Below are positions 1 through 11,300 of a stretch of DNA of 64,000 bases, piece after piece. The notes under the pieces are model-generated. The model searched no databases and had not been told where the DNA came from. It saw only the letters and a program-made list of their open reading frames with translations. A program made the position numbers and the translations under genes. The stretch is from Tieghemostelium lacteum (taxonomy: Eukaryota; Evosea; Eumycetozoa; Dictyosteliales; Raperosteliaceae): contig LODT01000039.1 of the NCBI GenBank assembly GCA_001606155.1, forward strand, positions 558,001-622,000, written 5' to 3'. Position 1 is the stretch's first letter. Each line of letters begins with the position of its first letter.

Positions 1-1
1 G

Positions 2-1348
2 CCAAACTCTGTAGGTGATGCCAAACTCCAAGCAGATGGTGAGGGTGCACTCTCCATTCTCAGTGACAAACGTCATCCATCTGACTTTGCCCTGTGGAAA
101 CGTTCCAAAGAGGGTGAGCCAACCTGGGATTCAAAATGGGGAGCTGGAAGACCCGGATGGCATATTGAATGTTCTGCAATGGCATCTGATATTCTAGGTC
201 AACAAATTGACATTCACTCTGGTGGCGAGGATCTTAAATTCCCACATCACGACAATGAACTTGCTCAATCAGAGGCCTACTATAATAACAAGCAATGGAT
301 TAACTATTTCATTCACAGTGGACATTTGCATATTAACGGTCAAAAAATGGCAAAATCTTTAAAGAACTTTACCACTATTCAAGATGCACTTTCCAAGTAT
401 AGTGCAAGACAAATTAGAATTCTATTCTTGATGCACAAGTATGATAAGACTCTTTCTTATTCCCCAGAGTCTATGCAAAATGCCGGTGAAATGGAGAAAA
501 CATTTACAGAGTTTTTCCATAAGGTTAAATCACTCATCAGAGAGAACCCAATCAATCTACCACAATTTTGGACACAAGATGAAAAGGATCTCAATGAGAT
601 GCTTCAAAAGACCAAAGCAGTGGTTCACGATGCATTATTGGATAACTTTGACACTAGAGAGGTTTTCTTAGCACTAGCAGCATTAGTCAACAATACCAAT
701 GCCTACATTGCAAAGAAACTACAGGAATCCAATGCAAGAGTAGCTGTCATTCAAACTATTGCCGAATATATCACCTTTATATTCAATACATTCGGTTTAG
801 TTGATGGTCAGACTACCATTGGTTTTGGTATGGAAGGTGGATCAAGTGTTGAGGATTCTCTAAAACCAATTCTTGATGCTCTAGTTAAATTCCGTGCCTC
901 TGTTCGTAGTAATGCCATTACAAAGGATACCACTGCCATCTTGAAAACTTGTGATGAACTAAGAGATGAAATCTTACCATTACTAGGTGTACGTCTTGAT
1001 GACAAGGCTGCCAGCTCCAACGGTGGTGCCGTATGGAAATTTGAAAATGTTGAAACTCTAAAAAAAGAGATGGAATTGAAAAAAGAGATTGAAGCCAACA
1101 AACTTGCAAAGAAATTGGAACAACAGAAAAAGGAACAAGAGAAATTTGAACTCTCTAAAGTCCCACCACAACAATTGTTTGTCCAACAAAAGGATAAATT
1201 CTCACAATTTGATGATAAAGGTATTCCAACCCATGATGCAACTGGTAAGGAAATTTCTGCCTCCCAAAAAAAGAAATTGGTAAAGGAATATGAAGAGCAG
1301 AATAAAAATCATCAAAAGTATTTAGCTACTCTTGAAAAAACTAAATAA
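2..1348 (+). CDS. cysS: Cysteinyl-tRNA synthetase, 3' part (5' end outside window)
   Basis: This class I synthetase charges tRNA-Cys with cysteine in the cytosol. The frame is open from base 2, so the N-terminal Rossmann half with the HIGH motif lies upstream of the window. Visible family motifs are GWHIECSAMA, the zinc/cysteine-site segment IHSGGEDLKFPHHDNE, and KMAKS, the KMSKS-loop equivalent that contacts ATP. These are followed by the helical anticodon-binding domain. The C-terminal ~80 residues are a Lys/Glu-rich extension typical of eukaryotic CysRS. The ATG at 179 is internal, because conserved CysRS sequence continues before it. No intron is seen in this part. The identification rests on motif order and is secure. 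Whether it is cytosolic or mitochondrial is inferred from the long basic tail and favours cytosolic. Confidence 0.93.
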   Translation, partial: PNSVGDAKLQADGEGALSILSDKRHPSDFALWKRSKEGEPTWDSKWGAGRPGWHIECSAMASDILGQQIDIHSGGEDLKFPHHDNELAQSEAYYNNKQWINYFIHSGHLHINGQKMAKSLKNFTTIQDALSKYSARQIRILFLMHKYDKTLSYSPESMQNAGEMEKTFTEFFHKVKSLIRENPINLPQFWTQDEKDLNEMLQKTKAVVHDALLDNFDTREVFLALAALVNNTNAYIAKKLQESNARVAVIQTIAEYITFIFNTFGLVDGQTTIGFGMEGGSSVEDSLKPILDALVKFRASVRSNAITKDTTAILKTCDELRDEILPLLGVRLDDKAASSNGGAVWKFENVETLKKEMELKKEIEANKLAKKLEQQKKEQEKFELSKVPPQQLFVQQKDKFSQFDDKGIPTHDATGKEISASQKKKLVKEYEEQNKNHQKYLATLEKTK

Positions 1349-1652
1349 ATTAAATTTATTAATTATAAATTCATCAATTAAAAATATATGTACATACTTT
1401 TGTTTAACCACTAAAGTTTTATTTAAAATTTACTCTAAAAGGTGATCAGTTCTTGATTTCCTTTAATTTATACATTTATATTCTCTTCTAAAGACTATTC
1501 GCATAAAAAATAAATTTTATGTTTATCAAGAGTACCAATTTATAACTTTACCATTGTGATAAAAAAAAAAAGATTAAAATTTGAAAAAAAAAAAAAAAAA
1601 ATCGCATTTTTTAAAAATTTAGGTTTGTAAAAATATCCAAAAATCACACTAA

Positions 1653-1725
1653 GCTTTTATGGCTCAGTCGGCAGAGCGAGCGGCTGTTAACCGCTAGGTC
1701 AGTGGTTCGATCCCACTTAAAAGCG
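1653..1725 (+). tRNA. tRNA-Asn (anticodon GTT)
   Basis: The cloverleaf can be folded by eye. The 7-bp acceptor stem is 1653-1659 with 1718-1724, with discriminator G at 1725. The D stem is GCTC/GAGC (1662-1665 with 1674-1677). The anticodon stem AGCGG/CCGCT encloses loop CTGTTAA with anticodon GTT at 1686-1688. The T stem AGTGG/CCACT has loop TTCGATC. The A box lies in the D arm, and the internal B box GGTTCGATCCC is at 1704-1714. There is no intron. A T-rich and A-rich tract follows, consistent with Pol III termination. Dictyostelid tRNA genes are known targets of TRE retrotransposons, but none is recognisable on either side here. Confidence 0.96.
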
Positions 1726-1730
1726 ATACC

Positions 1731-2524
1731 TTTTTAATTTTTAAAAAAAAAAAAAAAAAAAAAATTAAAGCCCAAAACGTTACGTCAACAATGATGTAAA
1801 CGTATTGGATAAATATAAAGACTAAAAGATGTTTGTATAACTAAGATGAATATGTATTATGATGGTCTTTATTTTATGAATACGAATAACAGAGTTGAGC
1901 TCGGAATAATAGATGTATGATGTGATCATGATAGATACTATCGTTACTACTACAATGAAAATTAGATAAATTTCAGAGTGTTATTTCAAAGCTAAACTGA
2001 AGGTGATTACTACCCACATTTTCAACAATTGTACCCAATGACATTAAACTATCACAATCAACCTAATAGATGCTCATTAAATCAACCCCCTTTTCAAGAT
2101 CCTCAATTCCTCATCTACCGTTGCTTAATCAATATTGATATCAGACTTTTTGGGTCCATTCTGTTGGTAGTATCCTTAAGTATGTCGCTCTGTAAGGACT
2201 CTGGCAGGAAACTCATAAGATAGTATTTTTGAGATATAAAAGCATCGGCATTAGATTTGAATTCATGATTGGCAACAATCTATTCCTGCAGGTCAAAGTA
2301 TCATCATTTGTTGCCTATACATCGACAGGTACTGTTAGCTCTATTAACAGCATTAGTACAAAAGGAATTACACTTGAGAATATTCCATCTGAGCCATGAA
2401 AAAACCAATTAAAAATAAGAAAGTATTTGGGTACTTCTCAGATGGTCCATTTATGACAGACAATATGACGTAATAATGATACCTGAAAACCAATTTACCC
2501 ATACATATTATGATAATGAGGTAG
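1731..2524. other. Gene-free stretch downstream of tRNA-Asn
   Basis: No complete gene is seen. A 64-codon open frame at 2029-2223 has no recognisable domain and no clear ATG context. A short stretch near 2309-2375 translates as VAYTSTGTVSSINSIST and could be the decayed N-terminal strand of the GH18 relic that follows, but this is weak. No external B box or tRNA-targeted retroelement was recognised. Confidence 0.4.
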
Positions 2525-2686
2525 GTTGCTGCAAATCCAATTCTAAAGTCCAATTTGATTACATCTACTCTTAAATATATTGTAGATAATGATTTTGATG
2601 GTGTTGGTATAGATTGGGAATATCCTGGTAAACAAGGAATTGGTTATGAAATGAGATCCAAAGAATTTACTAAATTGAAGGATTAA
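2525..2686 (+). pseudogene. GH18 chitinase-like gene fragment
   Basis: A frame of about 53 codons, bounded by stops on both sides, encodes FDGVGIDWEYPGKQG (about 2591-2640). This is the active-site strand of glycoside hydrolase family 18 (DxxDxDWEYP), and the catalytic Glu is still present. The rest of a roughly 300-400-residue GH18 barrel is missing. A possible N-terminal scrap lies upstream near 2309 in another frame, and downstream frames degrade at once. The simplest reading is the remnant of a host chitinase gene. A very small exon of a larger gene is less likely, because no GH18 sequence continues on either side with splice signals. Confidence 0.6.
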
Positions 2687-3059
2687 TTTTACCTTTCAAT
2701 GTAAAACCCTTTCGGTACCTCCTTTCATAAAGTCATTGTTGGTGTAAATAAATCCAAAAAAAACAAAAAAATAAAGCAAACAGGTGAATTGAAAATTTCT
2801 AGAAAATTTTTAGGATATTGAATTGTTTATTGATTAGTAAAAGGATCTGCTCTGTTTATTCTTTTTTACTAAATTTAAAATTAAAAGGGGTAGGATCTGA
2901 GAAAAAAAAATAAAAGGTAGATATTTTTTCATGTCGAAAAAAAATGATTAAACGAACCAAATGTCCCTTCTTCTGAAATTTATCTCATCTGTAATTGTAT
3001 AATTTAATTAAAAACTTTTTTAATTTATTTAAAAATATATTTATAGAATAAAGATAAAC

Positions 3060-3356
3060 ATGAATAAAAAAAATATAATTATTCTTTGTATTATTGCATA
3101 TATATGCTTTACAGCTTTAGTAATGTCAGCACAAGTTAGATTTACTGCACATTCTGGTACTCATCATGGTCCAATTACATGGAAAGCAACTGCAGTATCT
3201 TCTTCTTCTACAGGTGGTTCAACTACAGGTAAATCAGCTACATCTTCAGATTCTAGTACTCATCATGCTTGGGAAGCAGGTACAGTATCTTCTGGATCAG
3301 GATCAGGATCAGCTTCTGGATCAGGAGCTGCATTTGGTGCATTACCAAATCAATAA
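3060..3356 (+). CDS. Small secreted His/Ser/Gly-rich protein (98 aa)
   Basis: The ATG at 3060 starts a clear signal peptide, with Lys-Lys followed by about 18 hydrophobic residues ending near VMSA. The mature part of about 75 residues has no Cys and is dominated by Ser, Gly, Thr and Ala. It holds two imperfect copies of a motif: THHGPITWKATAVSS and THHAWEAGTVSS, each with a His pair, a Trp and a [TA]VSS end. The second copy is followed by a Gly-Ser dipeptide run. No known domain is recognised. A matrix, slime-sheath or surface role is possible but not shown. It sits 136 bp before the 3' end of the first esterase gene, on the opposite strand. The codon pattern and signal peptide support a real gene. 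Confidence 0.65.
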   Translation: MNKKNIIILCIIAYICFTALVMSAQVRFTAHSGTHHGPITWKATAVSSSSTGGSTTGKSATSSDSSTHHAWEAGTVSSGSGSGSASGSGAAFGALPNQ

Positions 3357-3491
3357 TAAGGTGGACATATCATTTCTAAATAACAAATAGCCTTTTTGAT
3401 CAAATTTAAATTTGTGATAAATAAATAAATAAATTCAACATACACAATGTGGTATTTAATTTATTAAAGATTAATTAGGATAGTGATCTAA

Positions 3492-4512
3492 TTAATTGCA
3501 AACAAGAGTACAATTACCAGCAAAACGAAATGTCTGGGTTGGACCACCACCACATGTTCCACTACCACCAGTTGTAGTTGATCCAGTTGTAGTTGATCCG
3601 GTAGTAGTTGAGGTAGTGGAGGTTGAAGCAGGTCCAGTAGTAGAGGTAGTTGAACTACTTGGGGATCTTGAATAACTTAATAACCAATCATAAATGTAAT
3701 TTTGAGTGTTAATAGCTCTATTGGTTTCATATACATTACCCCAAATATAATGACCACCACTTTGGAAGATAGTGTATTTTGGAGCTGGTGTCAATCCAGC
3801 ACCATTCAAACCATTAATCCATGCAGTAGATGTTTGATTAATATTTACAGCACCATCATTTACAGCATGGAAAGCCCAAATTGGAACATTTGCATCTACA
3901 ATACTAGTGTAGTTACTTGGTGAAGTTGGACCTACACTACCACAAATTGGTACTACAGCAGCTACATTTCTGGCATTGGTCAAAGATGCAGCAATCAATT
4001 GCCAAACAGCACCACCACCTTGTGATAATCCAGTAACATAAATTCTATTGAGATCAGCATGAGTTGCATAGGCTTCTTTTACAATTCTAACTGCAATCTC
4101 TGATGTTACAGGTCCATGGCCCCATGGAGCTTGTGGTGAAATTACAATAAATGGTAACTCTAGTGGCCAAACATTATTTTTGATATAATTTGGTGGTGTA
4201 CCTCCATTATCAGTCACTCTTTCCAAAGTTGAAAAACTACATGGACCATTGGCAGATTCACCAGCACCATGAAGGAAAACTATTCAAAATTATTCAACTA
4301 TTGTTAATTTATATAATTTTCAAAATAATATAATACATACTTAAAGCTGGGAATTTTGTACCATTTCCATATCCAGGTGGTAAATATTCATAATAGAATG
4401 TTTGTTCACCCCATGAAGTGTGATTAAAAGCTTTTTTGGTATGGACCAAAGCTTCAGTTGTACTACAAAATAGTAAAACAAAAATGGATAGACAGATTAT
4501 TGAATATTTCAT
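3492..4512 (-). CDS. Secreted alpha/beta-hydrolase (esterase-like), tandem copy 1
   Basis: Two exons, 4341-4512 and 3492-4279, flank a 61-nt intron (GTATGT...AG), giving 319 aa. A signal peptide (KYSIICLSIFVLLFC) is followed by a serine-hydrolase fold. FPALIFLHGAGE forms the oxyanion region across the splice junction, GLSQGGGAVW is the nucleophile elbow, NDGAVNI carries the likely catalytic Asp, and GGHYIWGNVYE the catalytic His. The arrangement resembles bacterial predicted esterase/peptidase and PHB-depolymerase-like families, but the substrate is unknown. After the catalytic domain comes a Thr/Ser/Gly linker of about 35 residues, likely O-glycosylated, and a short Cys-containing tip ending NCTLVCN. 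It is the first of three same-strand copies with an identical intron position. Confidence 0.85.
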
Positions 4513-5101
4513 CGGTTATTATTGTAATTAATTATTAAACTTTACTTTTAATTTTTAATTGTCAATAAAATATTATTTTTAAATACAATTTATAACAATG
4601 AAAATATTGGATATTTTAGATAAAATTTAAAAATCAGTTGATATTTTAGATAAAATTTATAATAAATGATTGTCTCATCTATCCATTTCCATCATTGTGG
4701 TGGAGTTCGTATAACGGGATGAAAATTTATCAAAAAGTGTAAAATATCAATTGATTTTTATTAAAATCTTTATATTCGAGTTCAAAACTATGTCTGTTGA
4801 TGATAAGTCAAGATTGGTATAACATCAACATTGTAACCCTACATTTTCCCTTTGAAACTAATCTGTAAATATTTGATTACCTATATAGGAACTTCATTTT
4901 ATATTTCCAAAATTTAAATTTATTGATAACTTAATATAGTTATAAATATCAAATAATTTGAATTAGTGTCTGTTAAAATAATAATAATAAAATTTTTTAG
5001 TTTTAATTTCAAATCATTTTTTAATGAAAAAGCGCAATTTTGTTAAATAAATAACATCTAAAGATTTTGAAATTTATTAAAGATTAGATTTCGATGTTCA
5101 A
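4513..5101. promoter_or_regulatory. Upstream region of esterase copy 1
   Basis: This non-coding spacer contains two copies of GATATTTTAGATAAAATTT (about 4610-4628 and 4640-4658) and a block TTGTCTCATCTATCCATTTCC (about 4670-4690; window strand, genes read leftward). Equivalent blocks sit at similar distances from the ATGs of copies 2 and 3. The block at 4743-4780 also resembles upstream DNA of the other copies. They look like promoter DNA that was duplicated with the genes. No ORF is supported here. Confidence 0.5.
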
Positions 5102-6158
5102 TTAATGACAAGTACAAGTACAATTACCAAACATTGTAACAGTTTGTGGTTCAACAGCTGGACAATTACTCCCGGTAGTAGATGAAGAGGTGGTTGATCC
5201 AGATCCAGTAGTTGATGTGGTCGATGCTGGCCCAGTAGTTGAAGTAGTTGAGGTAGTGGAGACTGTGGTAGCAGGACCAGTGGTACTTGTAGTTGAACCA
5301 GTGGAACCTCTTGAATAACCCAATAACCAAGAATAAATGTAATTATTTACATTAACGGTTTTATTGGTTTCATAAACATGTTGCCAAATTCCATGACCAC
5401 CACTTGAAAAGTTGGTAAACTTGATAGTTGGAGTCAAACCTGCAGCATTCAGACCATTGACCCATGCAATTGTTGTGGTTGTAATATTTACTGACCCATC
5501 ATTCCATGCATGGAATGTCCAAATGGGTACACTAGCAGAAGCAATAGTTGTATATTGGCTAGATGAACTTGGAGTTGCAGCTGCACAAATTGGAACAGCA
5601 GCAGCTACATTCAAACCATTATTAACATTGGCAGCTAAGAAATTCCAAACAGCACCACCACCTTGTGATAAACCAGTAATATAGATTCTATTAAGATCAG
5701 CATTGGCAGTATAGGCTTCTTTTATAATTCTAACTGCAATTTCAACATTCTCAACACCATGACCCCATGGAGCTTGTGGTGAAATTACAATAAATGGTAA
5801 ATCCAATGGCCATATATTATTCTGGATATAGTAAGGTGGTGTACCTCCATTTTGAGTAACTTTAGTCAAAGTAGTTAAAGTGCATGGTCCATTTGCATTT
5901 TCACCAGCTCCATGAAGGAAAACTATTAAAGTATTAATTTTAAATTAATATTTAAATGTATAGATAAACATTGCGGGAAATACAATACATACTTAAAGCT
6001 GGGAATTTAGTACCATTTCCATAACCTTGTGGCAAATATTCATAATAGAATGTTTGGTCACCCCATGCAGTATGGTTAAATGTCTTTTTAGTGTGAATTA
6101 AAGCTTCACTAGTTCCAACTAAAATTAAAGCAATTATTACTAAGGTATATTTCATCAT
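5102..6158 (-). CDS. Secreted alpha/beta-hydrolase (esterase-like), tandem copy 2
   Basis: Exons 5993-6158 and 5102-5922 flank a 70-nt intron at the same codon as in copies 1 and 3, giving 328 aa. The protein starts MMKYTLV, so either Met could serve. Signal peptide, FPALIFLHGAGE, GLSQGGGAVW (nucleophile Ser), WNDGSVNI (likely Asp) and GGHGIWQHVYE (His) are all present, so the triad looks intact. The Thr/Ser/Gly/Pro linker is longer than in copy 1, with repeats of STTGPA, and the C-terminus is Cys-rich (NCTCTCH). Divergence between copies is greatest in the linker and Cys tip. The substrate is unknown; an extracellular or phagosomal ester hydrolase is inferred from the signal peptide. Confidence 0.85.
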
Positions 6159-6557
6159 ATTTTGTTTTGTATTGTGTATGATTTATCAAATATAACCTTG
6201 AAATAATTTTTATATTCAACAAGCTTAAAGATATTTTAGATAAAATTATAAATATCTTCTCCACCTTTTCATAAATTTTATAATAATTATTGTTGTCTAC
6301 TTAATCCATTTCCATAATCAACACTTTCAAAGAAATTCTGTATAATATCCTCAAAAAACAAAATATCTCAATGATTTTTCTACAGAATCTTAGTTTTATA
6401 TGAATTCCACAAATTTTTTAAATCAAATAGAACTAATCAAATCTTATGTAAATCATCACTAATAAGATTATAGTTTCAAATTTAAAAATTATCTCAAAGT
6501 ACTATATTTTTTAAATTATTTAAATATTTATTTTTAAAATGAAAATAAATATTTGTT
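6159..6557. promoter_or_regulatory. Upstream region of esterase copy 2
   Basis: The spacer carries GATATTTTAGATAAAATTA (6230-6248) and TTGTCTACTTAATCCATTTCC (about 6293-6313), matching the blocks upstream of copies 1 and 3. A third weakly conserved block with AAATATCTCAATGATTTTTC lies near 6360. There is no ORF. Confidence 0.5.
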
Positions 6558-7655
6558 TTAGTTACATGTGCATGAACAAGAACAATTACCAGAATAGTTA
6601 ATAACTTGTGGTGTACCACCTCCAACTGGACATGATCCACCAGTTGTTGAACCACCAGTTGTGGTAGTTGTAGTACCAGTTGTGGTTGTACCGGTAGTTG
6701 AAGCAGGCCCTGTAGTTGAAGTTGTAGATGCAGTAGTGGCAGTAGTAGCAGGTCCAGTGGTGGTAACTGAAGTGGTTGTAGTTGAACCACCTGGAGCTCT
6801 AGAATAACTCAATAGCCAATCATAAATGTAATTTTGGGTATTTACAGCTCTGTTAGTTTCATAGGCATTGGCCCAGATAGAGTGACCACCAGTTGCAAAA
6901 ATGGTGTATTTTGGAACTGGGGTATGGCCCAATGCATTAATACCGTTAACCCATGCAGTTGTAGTTTGAGAAATATTAACGGTAGCATCATTGGTTGCAT
7001 GGAATGTCCAAATTGGAATATTTGAAGATACAACAGTTGCAAATTGATTGGAGCCAGCAGTTGGAGCCACACTACCACAGATTGGTACAACAGCAGCTGC
7101 ATTCAAACCGTTGGTAGTAGATGAAGAAATGAATTGCCATACTGCACCACCACCTTGTGAGAGACCAGTAACATAGATTCTATAGAAATCAGCATGGGTA
7201 GTGTACTGTTCTTTTACAATTCTAATTGCTAATTCAACTGAACCACCACCATGACCATAAGGAGCCTGTGGTGATAATACAATAAATGGTAAATCCAATG
7301 GCCAAATATTATTTGAGATATAATATGGTGGTGTACCAGCATTCAAAGGAACTCTATCAAGAGTTGTAAAGTTAACAGTATTAAATGGTGCCTCACCCAT
7401 ACCATGGAAAAACACTGTAAAATAATATTAATAATTAGTAATTTGTTAAAATAAGAATTTAACTATATTGGTGAAAATATTACATAAGACAGGGAATTTA
7501 GTACCATTTCCATAACCTGGTGGTAAATATTCCCAATAGAATGTTTGATCACCCCATTGGGTGTGATTAAAAGTTCTCTTGGTGTGAACTAAAGCTTCGG
7601 ATGTATAGACTAATTGTAATAGTACAATTAAAAAAATGATAATTGAATATTTCAT
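6558..7655 (-). CDS. Secreted alpha/beta-hydrolase (esterase-like), tandem copy 3
   Basis: Exons 7484-7655 and 6558-7414 flank a 69-nt intron (donor GTAATA) at the same position as in its paralogs, giving 342 aa. The signal peptide is MKYSIIIFLIVLLQLV. The junction reads FPVLLFFHGMGEAPFN, so the oxyanion segment differs slightly (FHGMGE instead of LHGAGE). GLSQGGGAVW, NDATVNI and GGHSIWANAYE keep the triad. The C-terminal Thr-rich linker is the longest of the three (about 55 residues, with TTTGT and STTGPA repeats) and ends in NCSCSCTCN. The three genes are tandem duplicates transcribed leftward. The order of duplication cannot be told by eye. Confidence 0.85.
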
Positions 7656-8354
7656 TGGTAGGTCGAGTGTGAAATGTGAATTGAGGTTATATTTTAAATC
7701 ATTTTATATTACCATTCAAGTGACTAAGATATTTTGGATAATTTTCAAAATATCTATGCACTATAAAAATTATAATAAATTTGATTGTCTCATCTTCCAT
7801 TTCCATCCATTTGAATGAATTCTATGAATACTTGTAAATATCCTGAAAAACACAAATATCTAATTTGATTTTTTTTCAATTGAATCTTAAGTTACACCCC
7901 TTTATTTGAATTAAGATCCACCATGTTCTAAATTATATAATTTTAGTAATTTATGTTACCACATGGCGTTCTATGCTCTAATCTTAAACTAATCTGTATA
8001 GTTGATCAGTTTGAAATCAAACATTATAATTTTTTAAAATTGAATAAAATGTGAATAAAATAATAGTTTAGAGATACACTTTAGATTATAAACATTGAAC
8101 ATAGGCACTAAGATATTAGATTATCTTTTTAGTAATGTGGTAATGTCTATTCATCTCAACATTTGGAAAATTATTATTTTAATATTTTTGATTTAAAATT
8201 AAATAGGTTTTTAAATAGATATCTATTATTATCTGTTTTAAAAATAACAAATTTTAAAATTGACATATAAATCATGAAAATAAAGAAATGATTGTTTGGA
8301 AAAAAACTTTTTTTTTTATTTTTTAGATGAATTTGAAATATTTGTTCAGAAAAC
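7656..8354. promoter_or_regulatory. Divergent intergenic region, esterase copy 3 / TRAPPC11
   Basis: About 700 bp without a gene. The half near the esterase carries GATATTTTGGATAATTTT (7728-7745) and TTGTCTCATCTTCCATTTCC (about 7786-7805), the same blocks found before copies 1 and 2. The half near TRAPPC11 is plain AT-rich sequence with poly-T runs just before the ATG at 8355. Confidence 0.45.
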
Positions 8355-11300
8355 ATGAATGAACTGCCAGATGATATTATAAATCTACCTATACCATTAA
8401 TAGGTTTAATAGGATCAAATAATTTACATTTTTACATTGAAAAATATATAACAAATAAACAGGTATTAGAGTTTACTAGATCTAATGGAAATGTACAATC
8501 ACACATTACAACACCACTACCTTTATCCCCATCAATATCAGTAACATCATCACCAGTAATAACTAGTACTACAGCACCAACTAATGTATATCAAAATAGT
8601 CCTTCTATTGATCCTATTCAGGGTACAATTATTGATCAATCCAATAACAATAATAATAACATGGCATTATTAGAAGAGGTTTTCAATCAAAAAAAAGAAA
8701 CTCAAGTACTATCACCTATTCAAGGTAGCTCACCAGTTATAGGATCAACACCACCTCCTCAAATTCTACCTACAGTCAGCTCACCTGTACTAGGTGCATG
8801 GAAACTACAACAACAACAAGTACCCATACTGAAAACTCTTACATTGGATATAGGTGGTGTTTCAAATAAAAAAGAAAAGAGAATCAACCATGCAGATACT
8901 TTTATACCATTGGGGATATTAAAAGCTAATTGGATACATAAACATATGTGTTCATTACCATCTGTTGTATCTTTCTTTATACAATGGCCTGATGATAAAT
9001 CACCAAAATCTATAGATCCTATTCTTACTCAAATTGATACTATCAAGTAATTATACATCACCAACAAATAATTGTACAACATCACATTTATACATACTTA
9101 CCTTTATATTTAACCATAATAGAAATAATTTAAAAAATAGAAATATTAAATTAATGATAGCTATTATATATAATTCAACAACTATTGAAACTAGTGATGA
9201 AAGAATTATTCAAATTAGAAAGAGATCAGAAATCTCTGATCCAAAATACTTTTTATTCCTAAATAAATCGGAATTTAATGTATTTGTAAAGAAGTATGTA
9301 TATATATTTTAAATCTAACAACAAACACAATAGAAGAGAAGAATAATATTAATATGATTGAAAAGATGGGAAAAATTAGCAAACGAATTATCAGATCAAT
9401 TCTATAAGGATGAATGTAACAATACCAAACAACAAATTACAAAAAATACACATCCATTCTTGATTATTAGATATCACTTTAAGATTGCATTCTACAGTGA
9501 ATTGCGGTCAGATTATAATACAGCTTTGAAATATTATATATTTGCATATAATTCATTGAAGGATTGGAAACCTACTAATGATCCTCGTGGTGAAAGATTC
9601 CAAGAGTTAAGATCAGTAGCCAGTATAATCAATTTCAAGATATCTAAACTCTATTTGTGGAATGGTAATATTCAAGAGGCAGGACAACAGTTTGATAGAC
9701 ATTTAAAACTATTCCGTATCTATCACGGACCACAAGAAAAGGAGTTTACACATAGTGCTTGGATAGCAAAAGAATACCAAATTTTTGGTGATCTTTTAGA
9801 GGCATGTCCAAATAATCAAAAATTGATTGTCACTCATAACCCTTCTTATTACTATCAAATTGCTAGTAAATACATGGCTATTAGACGTAAACATTTTCAA
9901 GAATTGGTTCCAGATTATGTTAAATTGAATCCAGTAATCTCTAAATTCCGTGACCAGAAACCTCGTTATGATCTCTCCATCTACCAATTCATTGGTCAGG
10001 CTCCACCTGATACCTCTCATCCTTTGGAATTGACAAATCACACTCACCAAGAACCAGAAGTTGACATTGATTTCTACAAAACAGTAGCTCAGGAACTCAA
10101 TATAAACTATTCTCAAACTATCATTGATCTCCTATCAAAATCCTATGAACAAACTCTTATATCTAGTAATCATAGAATTCTCTCCTATATTGAATCTTTG
10201 ATTGCAGATGAATACTATAATTCAAAACAATATGATTTAGCATTTAGGTATGTACTTTAGTTTCATGACCACACATTTTATTTATATACTAACAATCAAA
10301 ATAACATATATTTAGATATTATAATAAAAATGCAATTACCTATAGAAGAGAAAAATGGTGGACACTTTTGACTCACTCCATATCCATGTTATTGAAATGT
10401 GTCCACTATTTGAATATACCAAATAGTTTTGTAAATTTTGTAATGGAATATCTGTCACCCAAGTTTTGTAATACGCTATTGGAAAGATCAAGAGTACAGG
10501 ATTCTCTAATTGATTTATTAGTTGACAGTAAAAAACTACAACCACCAATGTCATTGGCATCAAGTTTAGATGTGCGTATGGAACATACTCATCCATTGTT
10601 TAATTGTAGAGTTCAATTTCCTAGTAGTTTTACATTTACATCTAGTCAAACTGAATTCTATGTGGTATTTGAAACTCATTTCCCAAAAGCCATTAGATTC
10701 TCTAAATTAAATGTTCTATTTTCAGAATCATCCTATAACAGTAGTATAGTTGATCCACTACCCATAAATAATTACAATAACAATAATAATAAGAGTACAG
10801 AAAGAAATGATCTATTATTCCTACCGGATGAATCTAGATTATTTACTTTTCATTTGAAAACCAAAGAAAAAATGGAACTAGAATGTAAATCTGTAATTTT
10901 AGAACTTCAATCAAGTGATCCATCAATATCATTAAATTTCCATTGGAATATTTCTGAATGGGCTTTAAAATCTGATGAAATTAATCAAAAAGATGATACT
11001 TCATCAACAACCACTACTCCTATATTATCATCTAAATCACATAACAATAATAATAATACTAGTAGTAATAATCAAAATAATAATAATACAACACATCAGA
11101 AACCAAATCCTTATAAAAAGTTTTTAGAAAGATCATCAATTAGAATTTTGGATCATGAATCATTGATTCAGATTAAATGTAAACATCAACCACCAGCATT
11201 AATTAATGAATTCTATGAAATGGAAATGGAGATTCTAAATAATGATATTGAAATTACCAAAGGAACTGTTACATTTGAAATTAATGAAAAACAATTATAT

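Noticed and set aside
15-197. 60-codon open frame inside the CysRS gene
   Set aside because: It is out of frame with the continuous CysRS reading (frame 2), which carries conserved motifs across the same bases.
2029-2223. 64-codon ORF downstream of the tRNA gene
   Set aside because: No start context, domain, signal peptide or homology is seen; treated as chance in a decayed region.
1731-3059. Possible tRNA-targeted TRE retrotransposon next to tRNA-Asn
   Set aside because: No reverse transcriptase, zinc-knuckle or TRE end sequence could be recognised; only a GH18 scrap is present.
9047-9122. Apparent separate small genes within TRAPPC11 (open frames at 9034-9312 and 9358-10260)
   Set aside because: Consistent 68-76-nt introns and conserved foie gras sequence across the joins show one gene.
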